Below, piece by piece: positions 35,537 through 44,236 of a DNA stretch of 64,000 bases (its first letter is position 1; every line of letters begins with the position of its first letter). The stretch lies in assembly GCA_003612395.1 (NCBI GenBank), contig RAYQ01000006.1, positions 1 to 64,000 of the forward strand, written 5' to 3'. Source of the DNA: Parablautia intestinalis (GTDB lineage: Bacteria > Bacillota > Clostridia > Lachnospirales > Lachnospiraceae). Both the position numbers and the translations under genes were made by a program. Under the pieces are notes generated by a model, which saw nothing but the letters and a program-made list of their open reading frames with translations, did no database searches and had not been told where the DNA came from.

Positions 35537-35569
35537 ATTATACACGGCAGACAAAAAATATTTTGTCAA
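35537..35569 (-). promoter_or_regulatory. Spo0A-type spoIIE promoter with 21-bp spacing and 0A boxes
   Basis: Minus strand TTGACA (35564-35569), 21-bp spacer, TATAAT (35537-35542). In Bacillus, spoIIE and spoIIG promoters have this abnormal 21-22-bp spacing and are activated by Spo0A~P. 0A-like boxes: TTTGTCAAA overlapping the -35 (plus strand, 35562-35570), TGTCAAA at 35596-35602 (minus) and TTTTGTCTG within the spacer. Confidence 0.75.
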
Positions 35570-35610
35570 AAATAAGCCATGAAATCAAAAAACTTTTTGA
35601 CATCAAACGC

Positions 35611-35785
35611 CATCTGGTACTCCGTACTTGTAGTTCCTGTGCAGATTTTCGAGGATATTTTTTCGAGTGTGCAAGTTTAGAAACGGAGGCATAGCGGGCT
35701 ACGCTGAGTATTCTGAGCTTGTGCAATCGGGAAAATAGTCCGAAATATTTGCATAAGGGTTTTCAGTACGGAGTACTGGTATAAT
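35611..35785. repeat. 175-bp long imperfect palindrome (MITE-like or hairpin RNA element)
   Basis: The ends are perfect inverted repeats (GTACTCCGTACT at 35617-35628 and AGTACGGAGTAC at 35765-35776). The interior is also self-complementary nearly to the centre (for example GAGTGTGCAAG against CTTGTGCAATC), so one strand could fold into a single hairpin of roughly 80 bp. No ORF is present. It sits between the divIC terminator and the spoIIE promoter. Confidence 0.7.
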
Positions 35786-35790
35786 GGATC

Positions 35791-35821
35791 AAAAAAGCCG
35801 CCCCTTTTAGGGACAGCCCTT
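35791..35821 (-). terminator. terminator of divIC
   Basis: Minus strand GCTGTCCCT / AGGGGCGGC stem with two G-U pairs, loop AAA, then six T. It starts right after the divIC stop codon. Confidence 0.75.
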
Positions 35822-35822
35822 A

Positions 35823-36137
35823 TCAGTTCTCATCTCTGAACACAATTTCACCTTCATATACCAGGCCAAGCTTATCTCTCGCTATCTCCTCGATATATTT
35901 CTTGGTGTGTGTATATTTTTCAAACTCTTCTATTTCCTGTGCACGTTCTTCTTCCGCCGCAATCTGCTCTTCCAATGCCGCCTCTTTTTGACGGTAGGTC
36001 CCCCGCTTGGCCATAAGCCCCACACTGTTAAAAGTTACCACAACAAGCAACATGATTACGACAACGGAAACCAAAAACATGCCAAAACGGTTCTGCCGCT
36101 TTTTTCTATGCGCAACACGTGCAGCCTTTCTTGCCAT
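35823..36137 (-). CDS. divIC: septum formation initiator (DivIC/FtsB family)
   Basis: 104 aa. Basic cytoplasmic N-terminus, one membrane helix (about 19-42), then a coiled coil rich in Glu and the conserved end YIEEIARDKLGLVYEGEIVF. Partner of FtsL and DivIB in the divisome. Called DivIC by synteny with yabP-yabQ-divIC-spoIIE. The RBS (AAGGGAT) is somewhat distant from the ATG. Confidence 0.9.
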   Translation of the reverse strand: MARKAARVAHRKKRQNRFGMFLVSVVVIMLLVVVTFNSVGLMAKRGTYRQKEAALEEQIAAEEERAQEIEEFEKYTHTKKYIEEIARDKLGLVYEGEIVFRDEN

Positions 36138-36189
36138 ATTATTTTTTATCCCTTCATTCTTAAGCTGCTCATCCTGAGCGCGACTCCCC

Positions 36190-36678
36190 TTAATGCTTAG
36201 ATAATGTTATTTTAAGTAATTTCAGTTTACCCGTCAACTTGTTTTTAAAATATTTCCCTGCTTTCTTTCCTTTGCGGTATGAGCTGCCGGAAAAGGAGCA
36301 CAGTTTTTTCCCTAAAAAACAAACCGGCCTTAAAACAAACCGCAAAACGCCAAAAATCAGATGGAATATACGTCTTATCACAGTAGTCAAAATATTGATA
36401 AGCAGCGGGCTGACGCTTTTTTTATATACCAGCATTCCAATAGCAGCTCCAAATACCGCAAACCACCTTAAAATACCATTATTTTCCTCATAGAGCATAT
36501 AGAAAACACCAATTGCACAGGCAATCCAAAAAAACATATCCTCCAGGGAAATCAGAAAAAGGCTGTGGCTTACCAGCCTGCGCAAAACCAAAAAGCCGTC
36601 ATAGGCAAAAGTAATCGCAATTCCAAGCAAAAAAGAATGCAGCAGAAATGTCACTTCATTTATAATATTCTGGCTCAT
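36190..36678 (-). CDS. yabQ: spore cortex biosynthesis protein YabQ
   Basis: 162 aa from ATG 36678 (RBS TAGGTG); GTG at 36684 is an alternative. The first ~110 residues hold four hydrophobic segments, then a very basic tail. YabQ is a membrane protein made in the mother cell and needed for cortex formation in B. subtilis. The gene order yabP-yabQ-divIC is diagnostic. Confidence 0.9.
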   Translation of the reverse strand: MSQNIINEVTFLLHSFLLGIAITFAYDGFLVLRRLVSHSLFLISLEDMFFWIACAIGVFYMLYEENNGILRWFAVFGAAIGMLVYKKSVSPLLINILTTVIRRIFHLIFGVLRFVLRPVCFLGKKLCSFSGSSYRKGKKAGKYFKNKLTGKLKLLKITLSKH

Positions 36679-36684
36679 AAACAC

Positions 36685-36975
36685 CTACTTAAACAATCTT
36701 GCCAGCAATGACTCTCCCTTGGCCCCTATGCCTGCCTGTTCTGAATAAGTAAAGCTGTCAACCCTTCCGTCTATATCCACTTCTCCCTTATCCAGGGTAA
36801 GCCTGCTCACATGCAATTCGTTTCCCTTAATCATCAGCATTCCCTGTTCTGTTTCCAAAATAATTTCATTCTCATCAAAAGACAGTACATCATTTATTCC
36901 CGTCAAATTACATGTTCTTCTATTGTTTAGCATTAGCTTATGTGCACGTTTATTTACATTTGTCAGTTCTTCCAT
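36685..36975 (-). CDS. yabP: sporulation protein YabP
   Basis: 96 aa from ATG 36975 with RBS GGGGGAG. YabP/YqfC family: HKLMLNNRRTCNLTGINDVLSFDENEI. Soluble beta-rich protein of the SpoIVA-dependent spore coat/cortex group. Directly precedes yabQ. Confidence 0.92.
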   Translation of the reverse strand: MEELTNVNKRAHKLMLNNRRTCNLTGINDVLSFDENEIILETEQGMLMIKGNELHVSRLTLDKGEVDIDGRVDSFTYSEQAGIGAKGESLLARLFK

Positions 36976-37106
36976 ATGACACTCCCCCATATTTCCAATA
37001 GCCCGCAGGCCTGGGCTGAACTGCTGCCAGATTTGTTCTCTAAAAGATTATATTAGAGGACTTGTCAATATAGAATCATTTTTTTGTAAAACAGACCAAT
37101 TCTTAC

Positions 37107-37346
37107 CTATAAATACTTATACATTTCTTTCGCTTCCTCTTTCCTGACAGTTTCCTGCACACTCAATACTTCCACCTTTACATCTTTATTGCCAAAGGCA
37201 ATTGTAATAATATCCCCTGCCTTTACCTCTGCAGATGCCTTAGCGGGCCTGTCGTTAAGAAACACCCTGCCCGCATCGCATGCTTCATTGGCGACTGTTC
37301 TTCTTTTAATCAGCCGGGAAACCTTTAAATATTTGTCCAGTCTCAT
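37107..37346 (-). CDS. rqcP: RNA-binding S4 domain protein RqcP
   Basis: 79 aa from ATG 37346 (RBS GGAGGT). S4 domain spanning almost the whole protein: MRLDKYLKVSRLIKRRTVANEACDAGRV. RqcP (YabO) assists RqcH in adding alanine tails to nascent chains on obstructed 50S subunits. In B. subtilis it sits in the same yabO-yabP-yabQ order. Confidence 0.93.
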   Translation of the reverse strand: MRLDKYLKVSRLIKRRTVANEACDAGRVFLNDRPAKASAEVKAGDIITIAFGNKDVKVEVLSVQETVRKEEAKEMYKYL

Positions 37347-37383
37347 TTTTACCTCCATGCCGAAGCAATTTTTCAACCTTTAC

Positions 37384-37460
37384 TCCATTTCTGCGCTGTT
37401 TTCCTGCGTAAAGCCATATTGACTTATGAGTTTGTGCCCGGTAGCGCACAGACACAAATC
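37384..37460. repeat. dispersed palindromic repeat, copy upstream of rqcP
   Basis: Shares TCCATTTCTGCG, AGTTTGTG and CAGACACAAATC in the same order with 48708-48772; GTTTGTG and CACAAA arms can pair. The copy here lies about 38 bp before the rqcP start. Confidence 0.6.
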
Positions 37461-37540
37461 CAGCAATTAAAAATAAAAATATACAAACTTACACTTTATT
37501 AACAAACTTCTGCCACGCCTGACGAACCTGCTTATAGCAG

Positions 37541-37568
37541 AAAAAAGGACCTGCTTTAAACAGGTCCC
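37541..37568 (-). terminator. terminator of hup
   Basis: Minus strand GGACCTG / CAGGTCC stem followed by six T, 13 bp after the hup stop. Confidence 0.88.
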
Positions 37569-37580
37569 TGATACTTTATC

Positions 37581-37856
37581 TTATTCGTTGATCATATCCT
37601 TTAAAGCCTTACCTGCTTTAAACTTAGGAGCCTTGGACGCCGCAATCGGCATTACCTCGCCTGTACGGGGATTTCTGCCCTCTCTTGCTGCTCTCTTGGA
37701 AACTTCAAAAGTTCCAAAGCCAACCAACTGAACCTTTCCATCATTTTTTAACTCTGCTGATACAACATCAATAAAAGCCTTTAACGCCTGCTCTGCATCC
37801 TTCTTGGATAAGCCAGCCTGTTCTGCCATTGCAGCAACTAACTCTGTTTTGTTCAT
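37581..37856 (-). CDS. hup: DNA-binding protein HU
   Basis: 91 aa. Classic HU: MNKTELVAAMAEQAGLSKKDAEQALKAF then GRNPRTGEVMPIAASKAPKFKAGKALK. Abundant nucleoid protein. RBS GAGGAGG. Has its own terminator, so mostly monocistronic, upstream of rqcP. Confidence 0.97.
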   Translation of the reverse strand: MNKTELVAAMAEQAGLSKKDAEQALKAFIDVVSAELKNDGKVQLVGFGTFEVSKRAAREGRNPRTGEVMPIAASKAPKFKAGKALKDMINE

Positions 37857-37977
37857 TTCGAACTCCTCCTCTATTATTATATGAGTGTTTTCAGATGTCT
37901 CTTCTTGAAACGCCTATATCTATATATATCGTTTCTGGGTATATTTGTCAAGGTATATTTCCCCGCTCTGACACATT

Positions 37978-39534
37978 TTATGCATCGGAATCCTCATCAA
38001 GCGTATTACCGCTGATGGTGTTTCCGCTGACCGTATTATCCTGATCGCCTTCTTCAACGCCGCTGTTTCCCGAACCGCCTGTATTGTCGTTGCTGCCTGT
38101 ACTGCCCTGGCTTCCTGAATTGCCCTGGTTTCCCGTATTTCCCGTACTGCCATGGTCTTTGCTGCTATCCTTGCGGTCTTCGTTTTTATTTTTATCCTCG
38201 TTAGCCGTATTGCCGCTGACGGTATTTCCGCTGACCGTATTGTTGCTGCTTTCAGGATCCAAATCAGGGAAAGAATAGGTAACGTCTTTATCATCGTCTG
38301 CAATATTAATACTGTAGCTTCTGGTAATATAACCGCTTTTCCTCAGAGTAATAGTATGATCTCCCGGGGTTTTATCATAGGTTACCGGGGCGATTCCCAT
38401 ATACAGGTTATCCTGATATACTTCAACACCGTTTGGCAAATCAATTGTAACCGTACTGGTCTTCTTTTCTTCTTCTTCCTTCGTTTCCGTAATATTGTTA
38501 CCGGAAACGCTCGCCCTCTCCGCCAGGTTCATTTTAACAGTGGTGCTCTTTCCTTCCACCTCAAAGTACTGCGACAAAGTTTCATAGCCTGAAGCTTCTG
38601 CCGTAACCTGATGAAGTCCGAGCGGAAGTCTTAGCGGATATTTTGTTTCCACTTTCTTATCATCCACATACACCGCCGAAGGTGTCGGCGTAATTTCAAA
38701 TATTACAACTCCGTCCTCCGGTTCGGGAATCTCTATATCCTCCAGATTCAAAACGGTTTCCTTATTTCTCTCAATCGTAACCTCTCTGGTTTCATCCACC
38801 CCGTCTGCGGTTAACCTGACCGTATAATTTCCTTCCGGCACTGTAAGCAGCATATCCGGCGCAACCTGGGAGATAACTGCCTGTCCAATTTCTATCCAGC
38901 CCCCCAAAATGGCATCTTCATTTTCAAGGTCCAGATAACCATGCCCTTTATCCACCGTAATACTCATTATATTATGGTCCATTCCATGAAAAGTAAGCAC
39001 ATCATGGCGGATAATCCGGGAAGTATCAATTATCTCCCCATCTGAAAATACCATCACATTTTCTCCAATGCTGTACATTTCATCTCCGATTGCAGCGCTT
39101 CCGTTTCCCGCATCCAAGATATATCTGTCTATTCCTTCATAGCTCCATGCCTTTTCGGAAAGACTGACAGATCCCACCTTTTCCAGCTCGCTGTTGTAAG
39201 AAATGTCCGCAATATCTCCGGCCCTAAGCTGAGCCATAGTCATAGCGCTTCCATACTTATCCCAAACAAGTGTAGCCCCATTATAGCTTAAGGTTCTGCT
39301 TTCGTTTTTATGTATGAGGTGCACAGTGATGGTCTGCTCCTGCTCATTGGTACCTTCAATGATCACCGAGGCATCGGAAGTATAAATATTTACAGCTTCT
39401 TCCTCCCCGCCGTTCTCGAAAGAACTTTCAAAGGTAGACTCGCGGGCCAGGCTGGCGGCGCTGCATCCTGTCAGTATAAGGCATAGCCCGCAAAGAGCAG
39501 GCTTTATCCACTTTTGTATATCATTCTTATTCAT
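37978..39534 (-). CDS. PEGA-domain surface lipoprotein with NTVSGN repeats
   Basis: 518 aa from ATG 39534 (an adjacent ATG at 39537 is possible; RBS GGAGGG). A lipobox LTGCSA follows the signal segment, so it is a membrane-anchored extracellular lipoprotein. At least two PEGA-like modules lie around residues 285-345 and 370-430 (VYVDDKKVETKYPL, VEVYQDNLYMGIAPV). The C-terminal ~90 residues are low-complexity, rich in Asn, Ser, Gly and Asp, with NTVSGN units. PEGA domains occur in cell-envelope proteins. The partner or ligand is unknown; it is encoded alone. Confidence 0.82.
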   Translation of the reverse strand: MNKNDIQKWIKPALCGLCLILTGCSAASLARESTFESSFENGGEEEAVNIYTSDASVIIEGTNEQEQTITVHLIHKNESRTLSYNGATLVWDKYGSAMTMAQLRAGDIADISYNSELEKVGSVSLSEKAWSYEGIDRYILDAGNGSAAIGDEMYSIGENVMVFSDGEIIDTSRIIRHDVLTFHGMDHNIMSITVDKGHGYLDLENEDAILGGWIEIGQAVISQVAPDMLLTVPEGNYTVRLTADGVDETREVTIERNKETVLNLEDIEIPEPEDGVVIFEITPTPSAVYVDDKKVETKYPLRLPLGLHQVTAEASGYETLSQYFEVEGKSTTVKMNLAERASVSGNNITETKEEEEKKTSTVTIDLPNGVEVYQDNLYMGIAPVTYDKTPGDHTITLRKSGYITRSYSINIADDDKDVTYSFPDLDPESSNNTVSGNTVSGNTANEDKNKNEDRKDSSKDHGSTGNTGNQGNSGSQGSTGSNDNTGGSGNSGVEEGDQDNTVSGNTISGNTLDEDSDA

Positions 39535-39578
39535 CATTACCCTCCGCATACCGCAAGCCAGGCTTGTGGTACTGCACC

Positions 39579-39652
39579 AACAACGGATGCCAGGCTTCGC
39601 CGGTCATCCTTATGTTAACAAACGCTGCCGCGCTTCGCGGTTCAGCTTATTG
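39579..39652. repeat. 40-bp dispersed repeat, copy 2, plus GCTGCCGCGCTTCGCGG unit
   Basis: 39579-39618 matches 27858-27897 at 39/40 bases. It is followed by an AACGCTGCC-CGCTTCGCG-CAGCTTATT unit (39619-39652) that also forms the 3' end of nudC (26527-26560), with a related hairpin at 51822-51844. Both units are in the 5' region of the PEGA gene. Confidence 0.75.
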
Positions 39653-39771
39653 TAAAATGTCTCCAAACTGCTATACGGATCGTTATGTACAGTATACCAC
39701 TTACCTGAAATTAGTCAAACACTTGCATAAAATTGCCATAAAGCAGTTTGGCCTTCGGCTAATCCTTTCAT

Positions 39772-40761
39772 TTATATCTCCGCAGGACATAAACCGTACT
39801 GAAGTTTAAATTTATCTAAAAATTCTCTTTTATTTTTTTCCTGTTCTGTCACCTTGCACAACTTTTCCAGATTTTTCCCGGGAATCCATGCCTTTCCGGA
39901 ATTGTAATAGAAATTGACAATTTTCCAAAATTTTTCGGGATAAGCCAACCGGTAATAAAGCTGCAGGTATTCTTCCTTTTCTATATGTCTTACTTTTTCA
40001 TAAGCGTTTACAAGATCAAATCCCACGCTCTGCACCCAGCCGCTTTTTTCCAGCAGCTTTCTCATAAACAGATATAGGTCTTTGACCGGACTGTCATAAA
40101 CGCACTTTTCAAAGTTTATCAGATACATTTCATTACCGCAAATAATAATGTTATGGTGCTGATAATCCCCATGGCACACAAACCGGTTTTCCCCTTTGCT
40201 TTGATAAAACCGCAGCTCTTCCGTTATTTGCAGCGCCAGGTTAAAGAAGTAGTCATAATTTTTCAGCAGACAGATTTCGAAATCCGTTTTCTGGCTTCGC
40301 TCTTTCAAATACTTTCTGACCCTGCGCAGTTCCTTATTATGCTTTTCAAACTCTACATGGGCAGGGTGAGACATGCTTCCCCCGGGAAAAGAATCTTCCA
40401 TGCAGGATACCTTGTGAAACCGGGCAAGCATCTGCGCTGCCCGGGCGCATTCATCCATATCCTTAACATTACATTCCCTTCCTTCATGGTATGTCTTAAG
40501 GATATAAAAAGTCCCGTCCTGATCCTGCGTTAAGAGCTCCTTCTCTTTATTTTTAAGAATACTCTCCACATTCTCAAATCCTCTTTCCCTGATTGTGGTA
40601 AGCAGCGCATCCTGAAAAGCAGCCTTTTCTTTATGGCCGGTGTATTCCTTCCATATAAGAGTACCCTGCTTCGTTTCACAAAGAATAGCGCCCCGTCCTC
40701 TCCAGGTACGAAGCACCTCTATATCATAATTTTCCAGCAGACTGATGCTTCTGTCATTCAC
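39772..40761 (-). CDS. CotS-like phosphotransferase-fold protein, probable pseudokinase
   Basis: 329 aa from GTG 40761, placed 8 nt after GGGGG (TTG at 40776 would put the RBS inside the gene). Aminoglycoside/choline-kinase-like fold as in spore coat proteins CotS and CotI: CHGDYQHHNI carries the Brenner motif Asp and Asn. The following metal-binding motif, normally IDFD or IDFE, reads INFEKC, so the key Asp is Asn. It may have lost kinase activity. The family supports a spore-coat role in a spore former. No neighbouring coat gene is present. Confidence 0.75.
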   Translation of the reverse strand: MNDRSISLLENYDIEVLRTWRGRGAILCETKQGTLIWKEYTGHKEKAAFQDALLTTIRERGFENVESILKNKEKELLTQDQDGTFYILKTYHEGRECNVKDMDECARAAQMLARFHKVSCMEDSFPGGSMSHPAHVEFEKHNKELRRVRKYLKERSQKTDFEICLLKNYDYFFNLALQITEELRFYQSKGENRFVCHGDYQHHNIIICGNEMYLINFEKCVYDSPVKDLYLFMRKLLEKSGWVQSVGFDLVNAYEKVRHIEKEEYLQLYYRLAYPEKFWKIVNFYYNSGKAWIPGKNLEKLCKVTEQEKNKREFLDKFKLQYGLCPAEI

Positions 40762-40817
40762 AATGATTACCCCCAATTTGTGTCATATCCTATCATATGA
40801 ATGACCAGTCTGAAGTA

Positions 40818-42149
40818 TTACTTAAATTCCTTCGCCGCTTTCAGAAGAACTTCCCTCTCATTCCGGGAAGGATCCTCCACAACAAAATCCAGTAGTTTTT
40901 TTAACATCACGCCTAATTCGGGCCCTGCCTGCATACCTGTTTCCTCTATTAAATCCTTTCCCGTAACAGCCAGCCCTTTTAAAGAAACGCACTGCTTTTC
41001 AGAAACAACCTGCTGATAAACCTTATAAACGGCCTTCAGAGCATCTTCCTTTTCCTCCCGCATAAACGTGCTCTGGGCCTTTATATCTGCTGCCTTTACT
41101 TCAAATAAAAGAGGAAAAATATCTTCCCCCGTCTTCATGATTGCCCGCCTGACGCTGCCGGACGCCGGCTTCACGTCATAGTCGTGATACTTCACCAGAC
41201 CGGTAACAAAATAAATCGTCTGATTGTCAAACTTCAACCTTCTTAAGATACCCTTTGCCATCTGTGCCGACAAAGCCGGATGTCCGTAAAAATGGTGTAT
41301 ACCCGCCTCGTCTGCCGTGATTGCCCCGGGCTTGCCGATATCATGAAAAAGCATAGCCAGACGCAGCACCTTCTCAGGCCTTACCGCCTCCATGGATTTC
41401 AAAATATGCTCCCCCACATTATAGCAGTGATGAGGATTGTTCTGTTCTGTTGCCATGCAAACGTCAAACTCCGGCAGTATTACCTGTGTAATCCCCGTCT
41501 CCCAGGCCAGGCGTAAGTTTTCCGGATGGGGAGATATAGCCAGCTTAATCAGCTCCGTCTGGATTCTCTCAGCACTGACGCGGATCAGATTGTGGCTCAA
41601 TTCTTTAATTGCTTTTGATGTATTCGCCTCAATTTCATATCCCAGCTGCCCTGAGAAACGCACGGCGCGCATCATTCGAAGGGCATCTTCTTTAAAACGC
41701 TCTTTGGGCTCTCCTACGCAGCGGATAATCTTCCTCCTAATATCATCTATTCCGCCAAACACATCTACAAGGCCCGACCTGTCATTATAAGCCATCGCAT
41801 TCATCGTAAAGTCTCTGCGCTTTAAATCCTCTGTCAGGTTTGGTGTAAACGTCACTTCACTTGGGTGCCGTCCATCTTCATATTTGCCGTCAATACGGTA
41901 GGTGGTAACCTCAAAACCTTCCTTCCCGATCATCACCGTAACCGTTCCGTGCTGTATTCCGGTATCTATGGTATGGTCAAAAAGTCCCTTTACCTGTTCG
42001 GGTGAAGCGGATGTGGTAATATCCCAGTCATCCGGCCTTCTCCCCAGGATGGAATCGCGGATACAGCCGCCCACGGCATATGCCTCATGGCCGGCTTCCA
42101 TAATCCTGTTTATGATATACTTTACTTTTTCAGGCAATTGTATCATCAT
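40818..42149 (-). CDS. cca: CCA tRNA nucleotidyltransferase
   Basis: 443 aa. Class II nucleotidyltransferase head (YAVGGCIRDSILGRRPDDWDITT, RRDFTMNAMAY, RMMRAVRF) plus a C-terminal HD domain (LAMLFHDIGKP). Adds or repairs the 3' CCA of tRNAs; the tRNA-Gln in this window lacks an encoded CCA. The RBS is weak. Lies downstream of proS on the same strand, 31 bp away. Confidence 0.94.
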   Translation of the reverse strand: MMIQLPEKVKYIINRIMEAGHEAYAVGGCIRDSILGRRPDDWDITTSASPEQVKGLFDHTIDTGIQHGTVTVMIGKEGFEVTTYRIDGKYEDGRHPSEVTFTPNLTEDLKRRDFTMNAMAYNDRSGLVDVFGGIDDIRRKIIRCVGEPKERFKEDALRMMRAVRFSGQLGYEIEANTSKAIKELSHNLIRVSAERIQTELIKLAISPHPENLRLAWETGITQVILPEFDVCMATEQNNPHHCYNVGEHILKSMEAVRPEKVLRLAMLFHDIGKPGAITADEAGIHHFYGHPALSAQMAKGILRRLKFDNQTIYFVTGLVKYHDYDVKPASGSVRRAIMKTGEDIFPLLFEVKAADIKAQSTFMREEKEDALKAVYKVYQQVVSEKQCVSLKGLAVTGKDLIEETGMQAGPELGVMLKKLLDFVVEDPSRNEREVLLKAAKEFK

Positions 42150-42180
42150 TGTATCCGCGTTCCTTCCGAAATACCCGGGA

Positions 42181-43611
42181 TTAATAAGCTTTCCCCCAGT
42201 ATACCATCTTCTTAGCCGGCCTGCCGCAGTAAACGCAGGTATCCGACAGACACTCCTGTTTGAAAGGCATACAGCGGCTGGTTACAGCCATATTCTCTTT
42301 AATAGCTTCCTCACAGGCGCTCTCTCCGCACCACATTGCCTTTACAAAGCCGGTCTTTTCTGCAAAAATATTTTCAAATTCTTCTCTGCTCAATGCCGTG
42401 TAAGTATGCTCCTCCAAATGCTTCTTGGCCCGCTCGAGCATTTCCTTTTGCATTTTAGCTAACAGTTCTTCCACTGTTTTCTCCAACTCATTAAATGCCA
42501 CCTCAAATTTTTCCCTTGTATCCCGGCGGCATATAATACATTTTCCTGCTTCGATATCCTTAGGGCCGATTTCCACCCGCAGAGGAATACCGCGCATTTC
42601 CTGCTCAGAAAATTTCCATCCGGGACTCTTATCGCTGTCATCTACCTTTACACGGAAGTTACCCAGCTTTTCGGAAAGCTCATATGCTTTCTTAAGGACG
42701 CCCTCCTTCTTTTGCTGAATCGGGATAATCATAACCTGGGTGGGTGCAATCTCAGGCGGAAGCACCAGCCCCGAATCATCTCCGTGTACCATAATAATCG
42801 CACCGATAATTCTTGTAGATACTCCCCAGGAGGTCTGATGTACATATTTTAACTGATTATCTTTATCCGTGAACTGAATACCAAAGGCTTTCGCAAAACC
42901 GTCTCCGAAATTGTGGCTGGTACCTGATTGGAGGGCTTTGCCGTCATGCATCATTGCCTCTATCGTATAGGTTGCATGTGCGCCGGCAAATTTTTCCTTC
43001 TCCGTCTTACGCCCTTTGATTACAGGAATTGCCAGCACTTCCTCGCAAAAATCAGCATATATATTCAGCATCTGCTCTGTTCTTTCCTCGGCTTCCTCTG
43101 CTGTGGCATGGGCCGTATGTCCCTCCTGCCACAGAAACTCTCTGGAACGCAAAAAAGGTCTTGTCTCTTTTTCCCAGCGCACTACGCTGCACCACTGATT
43201 ATATACCTTTGGCAGGTCACGGTAGGAATGAATATCTCCTTTATAAAAATCGCAGAATAGCGTTTCCGAGGTAGGCCTTACGCACATTCTTTCCGGAAGG
43301 GGATTTAACCCTCCGTGGGTCACCCATGCAACCTCAGGGGCAAAACCTTCCACATGATCCTTTTCTTTTTGTAAAAGACTTTCCGGGATAAACATAGGCA
43401 TGTATACGTTCTCCACACCTGCCGCCTTAAATCTTCCATCCAGCAGCTTTTGAATGTTCTCCCAAATGGCATATCCGGCAGGTTTAATAACCATACAGCC
43501 CTTTACATTGGAATAATCAATTAATTCCGCTTTCTTCACCACATCCGTATACCACTGGGCAAAATCCTCGCTCATGGATGTGATTGCTTCTACCAGTTTT
43601 TTTTCAGCCAT
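42181..43611 (-). CDS. proS: prolyl-tRNA synthetase, archaeal/eukaryotic type
   Basis: 476 aa with RBS GAGGAG. Lacks the ~180-residue editing insertion of the bacterial-type enzyme and has the type 3 (archaeal/eukaryotic-like) C-terminal extension with clustered cysteines ending WGKAY. Class II motifs are visible, for example [16 protein letters not shown] and [18 protein letters not shown]. Charges tRNA-Pro. Expression is controlled by the T-box leader immediately upstream. Confidence 0.95.
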   Translation of the reverse strand: MAEKKLVEAITSMSEDFAQWYTDVVKKAELIDYSNVKGCMVIKPAGYAIWENIQKLLDGRFKAAGVENVYMPMFIPESLLQKEKDHVEGFAPEVAWVTHGGLNPLPERMCVRPTSETLFCDFYKGDIHSYRDLPKVYNQWCSVVRWEKETRPFLRSREFLWQEGHTAHATAEEAEERTEQMLNIYADFCEEVLAIPVIKGRKTEKEKFAGAHATYTIEAMMHDGKALQSGTSHNFGDGFAKAFGIQFTDKDNQLKYVHQTSWGVSTRIIGAIIMVHGDDSGLVLPPEIAPTQVMIIPIQQKKEGVLKKAYELSEKLGNFRVKVDDSDKSPGWKFSEQEMRGIPLRVEIGPKDIEAGKCIICRRDTREKFEVAFNELEKTVEELLAKMQKEMLERAKKHLEEHTYTALSREEFENIFAEKTGFVKAMWCGESACEEAIKENMAVTSRCMPFKQECLSDTCVYCGRPAKKMVYWGKAY

Positions 43612-43866
43612 ATTCTCCTCTTTTCTGTACAGCTTTCATTTGAATGATTCATTTTGCCCTGCAGAGTCCGTGCGCTGTACTGACAGGCTCTTTCCGGCTT
43701 TTCTGCTGATTGTCTGTGTCATTTTTACCTATTTCCACGCCTGCTTTGCTGCGCAGGGCCATAGGGCTTTACTGCCCATATGCGAAGCTTCGTCAATAAC
43801 CCTGGCACAAGCAGCGGAGCATGAAATTTGATACGCCCCAGGGGGCTGGGTATTGGACAAGTATGA

Positions 43867-44200
43867 CAAAAGGGCGGCACACCTCTCCACCCCACAAGGG
43901 ACCGGAATCCGGCGGTACCACCCTATTTAATGCATCATAAACATTCTCTTTTCTTACCGTTAACGCCGGTGCTGCGCTGTGTTTAAATGCTTCCATAAAT
44001 ATATCCTATTCTTTACAGACACATGTTCACACAGAGCTCCAAGGCAGGTTCCGGATATTTCACTTAAAAATCTTTCAGCTCCTCTGACATCTGAAATCCA
44101 TTATGCCAAAGGGATTTTCTCTCTGGAAGGTTCCTATCCGTACTAATCCTCTTCAACGCCATATTTCCTCTAATGAAACCCTCCGCTCCACGCGGATTGT
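43867..44200 (-). promoter_or_regulatory. T-box riboswitch, proline, of proS
   Basis: Minus strand: stem I opening GAAGAGGATTAGTA and AGAGAG motifs near 44130-44160, a specifier-loop candidate GGAACCTGCC with CCT (Pro), the T-box GGGTGGTACCGCC at 43911-43923, then a terminator stem GGGTGG / CCGCCC followed by TTTT at 43867-43893. Uncharged tRNA-Pro would stabilise the antiterminator and allow proS transcription. The specifier codon is the least certain part. Confidence 0.85.
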
Positions 44201-44206
44201 AACATG

Positions 44207-44235
44207 ATTTTAGGCAAAAAATTTTATTTTGTCAA
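44207..44235 (-). promoter_or_regulatory. sigma-A promoter of proS leader
   Basis: TTGACA (44230-44235), 17-bp spacer, TAAAAT (44207-44212) on the minus strand, immediately before the T-box leader. Confidence 0.8.
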
Positions 44236-44236
44236 C

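Noticed and set aside
37920..38303. 127-codon ORF overlapping the PEGA lipoprotein 3' end
   Set aside because: Low-complexity translation produced by the repetitive coding sequence in another frame.
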